DNA of 8,002 nucleotides from Gemmatimonadaceae bacterium (lineage in GTDB: Bacteria; Gemmatimonadota; Gemmatimonadetes; Gemmatimonadales; Gemmatimonadaceae): assembly GCA_025451425.1 (NCBI GenBank), contig JANWKK010000153.1, positions 1 to 8,002 of the forward strand, given 5' to 3'. Shown one piece after another: positions 6,621 to 8,002 of this stretch (its first letter is position 1; every line of letters starts with the position of its first letter). The notes beneath the pieces were generated by a model. That model was not told the DNA's origin. It saw only the letters and a list, made by a program, of their open reading frames with translations, and made no database searches. The translations under genes were made by a program, and so were the position numbers.

Positions 6621-7581
6621 CTCCAGCGCGCATGATGTCGTCGATGACGTCGTCGAGCGTGCGCGTCGGCGCGAAGCCGATGAGCCGGTTCGCCTTCTCG
6701 AGGCTCGGGACTCGCCGCGCCATGTCTTCGAATCCCGGCCGGTAGGCAACATCGTAGGGCACGAACTGGATTTCGGAGCAGGATTCGACGCGCGTGCGAA
6801 TACGCTCAGCCAACTCGAGGATGGTAATCTCGACGTTCGATCCGAGATTCACCACCTGGCCTAACGCGGTGTCACAGTGCGTGACCTTGTAGATCGCCGG
6901 GACAACGTCGAGTACGTGGCCGAAGCATCGACTCTGTGTCCCGTCGCCGTAGACGGTCATCGGCGCGCCGCGGCGTGCTTGGTCGATGAGGCGGGGAATC
7001 ACCATGCCGTAGAACGGCACTTGGCGCGGTCCGACCGTGTTGAACAATCTCGCCACGACACCAGGCAGAGCATGCGATTCGTGGTAGGCGAGCAGCAGGA
7101 ACTCGTCGACCGCTTTGGAGATCGCGTAGTTCCATCGCCGCTTGGAGGTTGGGCCGTAGAGTACGTCGTCATCCTCATGAAACGGGACTCTCGTGCCTTT
7201 GCCATAGACCTCACTTGTGGAGGCGACGAAGATTCGCTTGCCGAATTTCGCCGCCGCTTTGAGCGCCACTCCGGTGCCGACGATGTTCGTCTCGATTGTT
7301 CGGACGGGGTCGGTCACTATGAGCTGGACGCCGACCGCAGCGGCAAGGTGATAAATGACGTCGACTTCGCCGACCGTCGACTCGAATGCCGGATCGCTCG
7401 TGAAGTCGCTGATGATATGGCGGAATCCAGGGCGGCCGAGGCACTGGCGGAGATTGGACATGCGACCAGTGGAAAGGTTGTCCCAGACGACGACTTCTTC
7501 GCCCCTGGCGAGTAAGTGTTCGGCGAGGTGGCTGCCAATGAAACCGGCGCCGCCCGTAATCAGATTGCGAGTTGCGGACAC
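6613..7581 (-). CDS. NAD-dependent nucleotide-sugar epimerase/dehydratase (extended SDR)
   Basis: A 322-residue extended short-chain dehydrogenase, a normal length for GalE- or UDP-xylose-synthase-like enzymes. It shows the NAD-binding TGGAGFIGSH (9-18), DNLSTG (34-39), HLAA (78-81), the catalytic region VASTSEVYG (119-127) and YAISK (152-156, Tyr and Lys of YxxxK), RLFNTVGPRQ (178-187), and the sugar-nucleotide site segment VYGDGTQSRCFGHVLDV (210-226). It acts on UDP- or dTDP-sugars in the cytoplasm; 4-epimerase, 4,6-dehydratase or UDP-glucuronate decarboxylase cannot be separated from motifs alone. The GTG at 7581 is chosen because it sits eight residues before the NAD motif. The open frame up to 7728 runs back through the preceding gene and has no start codon between that gene's stop and 7581. 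Ribosome-site signal is weak (GAG eight bases upstream). The gene ends in GCCTAAC, overlapping the next ATG. Confidence 0.88.
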   Translation of the reverse strand: MSATRNLITGGAGFIGSHLAEHLLARGEEVVVWDNLSTGRMSNLRQCLGRPGFRHIISDFTSDPAFESTVGEVDVIYHLAAAVGVQLIVTDPVRTIETNIVGTGVALKAAAKFGKRIFVASTSEVYGKGTRVPFHEDDDVLYGPTSKRRWNYAISKAVDEFLLLAYHESHALPGVVARLFNTVGPRQVPFYGMVIPRLIDQARRGAPMTVYGDGTQSRCFGHVLDVVPAIYKVTHCDTALGQVVNLGSNVEITILELAERIRTRVESCSEIQFVPYDVAYRPGFEDMARRVPSLEKANRLIGFAPTRTLDDVIDDIMRAGDA

Positions 7582-7616
7582 TAAGATTGCTCGTTCACGA
7601 GGAAGGGTTCCTGCTT
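7582..7616 (-). other. 35-base gap between GT2-like gene and SDR gene
   Basis: This is the longest intergenic stretch in the window. It holds two adjoining short inverted repeats: CTCGTTCACGAG at 7590-7601 (5-bp stem, 2-base loop) and GGAAGGGTTCC at 7601-7611 (4-bp stem, 3-base loop). There is no run of T after either, so a terminator is not supported, and no -35/-10 pair is evident. Confidence 0.35.
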
Positions 7617-8002
7617 CTACGCCCAACGTTGTGCGGTGCGTTGTGCGCTGCCTAACGCTATGGCTCGCGTCTGACGATACAGCATCTGCGCGGAGGCCGC
7701 GGGATAGCCCCGAAGTGCCAGGAGGCACAGCCCCCGCAGCATGGCTGTCAGACCGGCCGATTGGTACGCAAGGCCGGCGTAGTATCGAAGGGGACCCGAC
7801 AAGATGGATCGGCGCAGCCTTTCGAACTCCGCCTCACTCAGATCGTCGCATCGATCGGCGATCGACAGGAGCTGCGTGTACTGGTCGACATAATGCGAGA
7901 GCGACCTGCCACCCATGAGCGAGCCGCGGCGCACGCGATAACGCGTGAGCGCCTCGGGCAGATAGGACCACTCGCATCGCTTGGCAATACGCAACCACAG
8001 CC
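7617..8002 (-). CDS. Probable family 2 glycosyltransferase, C-terminal part (cut by window edge)
   Basis: The frame is open to the right edge and gives 127 residues of C-terminus; the 5' part lies outside. The first readable residues are LWLRIAKRCEWSYLPEALTR, followed by YRVRRGSLMGG. This matches the pattern that follows the catalytic EDW/DLWLR segment in GT2 (GT-A fold) polysaccharide glycosyltransferases, where the sequence commonly runs DLWLRIA, a YLPE-like strand, then a YR-x-H/R-x-GS turn. The tail is helical and Leu/Ala-rich (residues roughly 65-110), with no clear catalytic residue left. A short TTG-initiated reading from 7994 would be artificial, as the codons upstream continue the family motif to the edge. 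The gene stops with TAG, 35 bases before the SDR start, and is probably first of the visible operon genes. Confidence is moderate because the nucleotide-binding and DxD parts are not visible. Confidence 0.7.
   Translation of the reverse strand, partial: LWLRIAKRCEWSYLPEALTRYRVRRGSLMGGRSLSHYVDQYTQLLSIADRCDDLSEAEFERLRRSILSGPLRYYAGLAYQSAGLTAMLRGLCLLALRGYPAASAQMLYRQTRAIALGSAQRTAQRWA

Larger units (their letters stand above)
30..7657. repeat. Dispersed octamer CGTTAGGC / GCCTAACG
   Basis: Exact CGTTAGGC on the plus strand begins at 30, 1247, 2667, 3348, 4408 and 5624. Exact GCCTAACG begins at 3527, 3954, 6859 and 7650. One-mismatch copies include those at 6, 740, 1112, 2599, 4160 and 6611, and a two-mismatch copy begins at 4786. 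A random octamer is expected about 0.25 times in 8 kb counting both strands. The copies fall in coding sequence in different frames, giving Leu-Thr, Pro-Asn, Ala-Leu-Gly, Val-Arg or a stop, so protein sequence does not explain them. Spacing is irregular. The function is unknown; candidates are listed in the findings. The entry spans the first to last exact copy and is not a continuous element. Confidence 0.85.

Noticed and set aside
7590..7611. Rho-independent terminator in the 35-base gap
   Set aside because: The stems are only 4-5 bp and no T-run follows on the transcribed side. The following gene clearly belongs to the same pathway.
7582..7728. 49-residue N-terminal extension of the SDR protein
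   Set aside because: It overlaps the preceding gene's C-terminus, and extended SDR proteins begin just before the GGAGFIG motif, matching GTG 7581.

Overview
The window is a GC-rich bacterial segment, densely packed and transcribed entirely from the minus strand (right to left). It reads as an internal part of a surface-polysaccharide locus (O-antigen, capsule or exopolysaccharide). In transcription order it holds: the C-terminal end of a probable family-2 glycosyltransferase cut by the right edge (8002-7617); an extended-SDR nucleotide-sugar epimerase/dehydratase (7581-6613); a GT4-type glycosyltransferase (6620-5280); a non-hydrolysing UDP-GlcNAc 2-epimerase of the WecB family (5283-4162); a second GT-B/GT4-type glycosyltransferase (4169-2880); a class I SAM-dependent methyltransferase with an N-terminal zinc ribbon (2883-1978); and a glutamine-hydrolysing asparagine synthetase-like amidotransferase (1963-32).

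The genes are almost certainly one operon. Four of the six junctions overlap (8, 4, 8 and 4 bases), one gap is 14 bases and the largest is 35 bases. I see no room for internal promoters or strong terminators between genes, and no stretch above 300 bases lacks a gene. The inferred division of labour is: the SDR enzyme and WecB make activated sugars (WecB gives a ManNAc-type UDP sugar), the three glycosyltransferases add sugars to the growing repeat unit, and the methyltransferase and AsnB-like protein may decorate sugars by methylation or amidation. No flippase, polymerase or chain-length regulator lies in the window, so the export route cannot be told.

The host is not identifiable with certainty. 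The high GC, Arg/Ala-rich proteins and GTG starts fit many phyla; Gemmatimonadota is one guess at low confidence.

The most unusual signal lies across the genes rather than in any one of them. The octamer CGTTAGGC (reverse complement GCCTAACG) occurs ten times exactly in 8 kb, on both strands and in several reading frames, plus several near matches. It supplies rare codons (TTA, CTA, AGG) and three of the six complete genes end inside it. Two separate gene pairs share the same stop/start overlap, ATGCCTAA, built on this motif.
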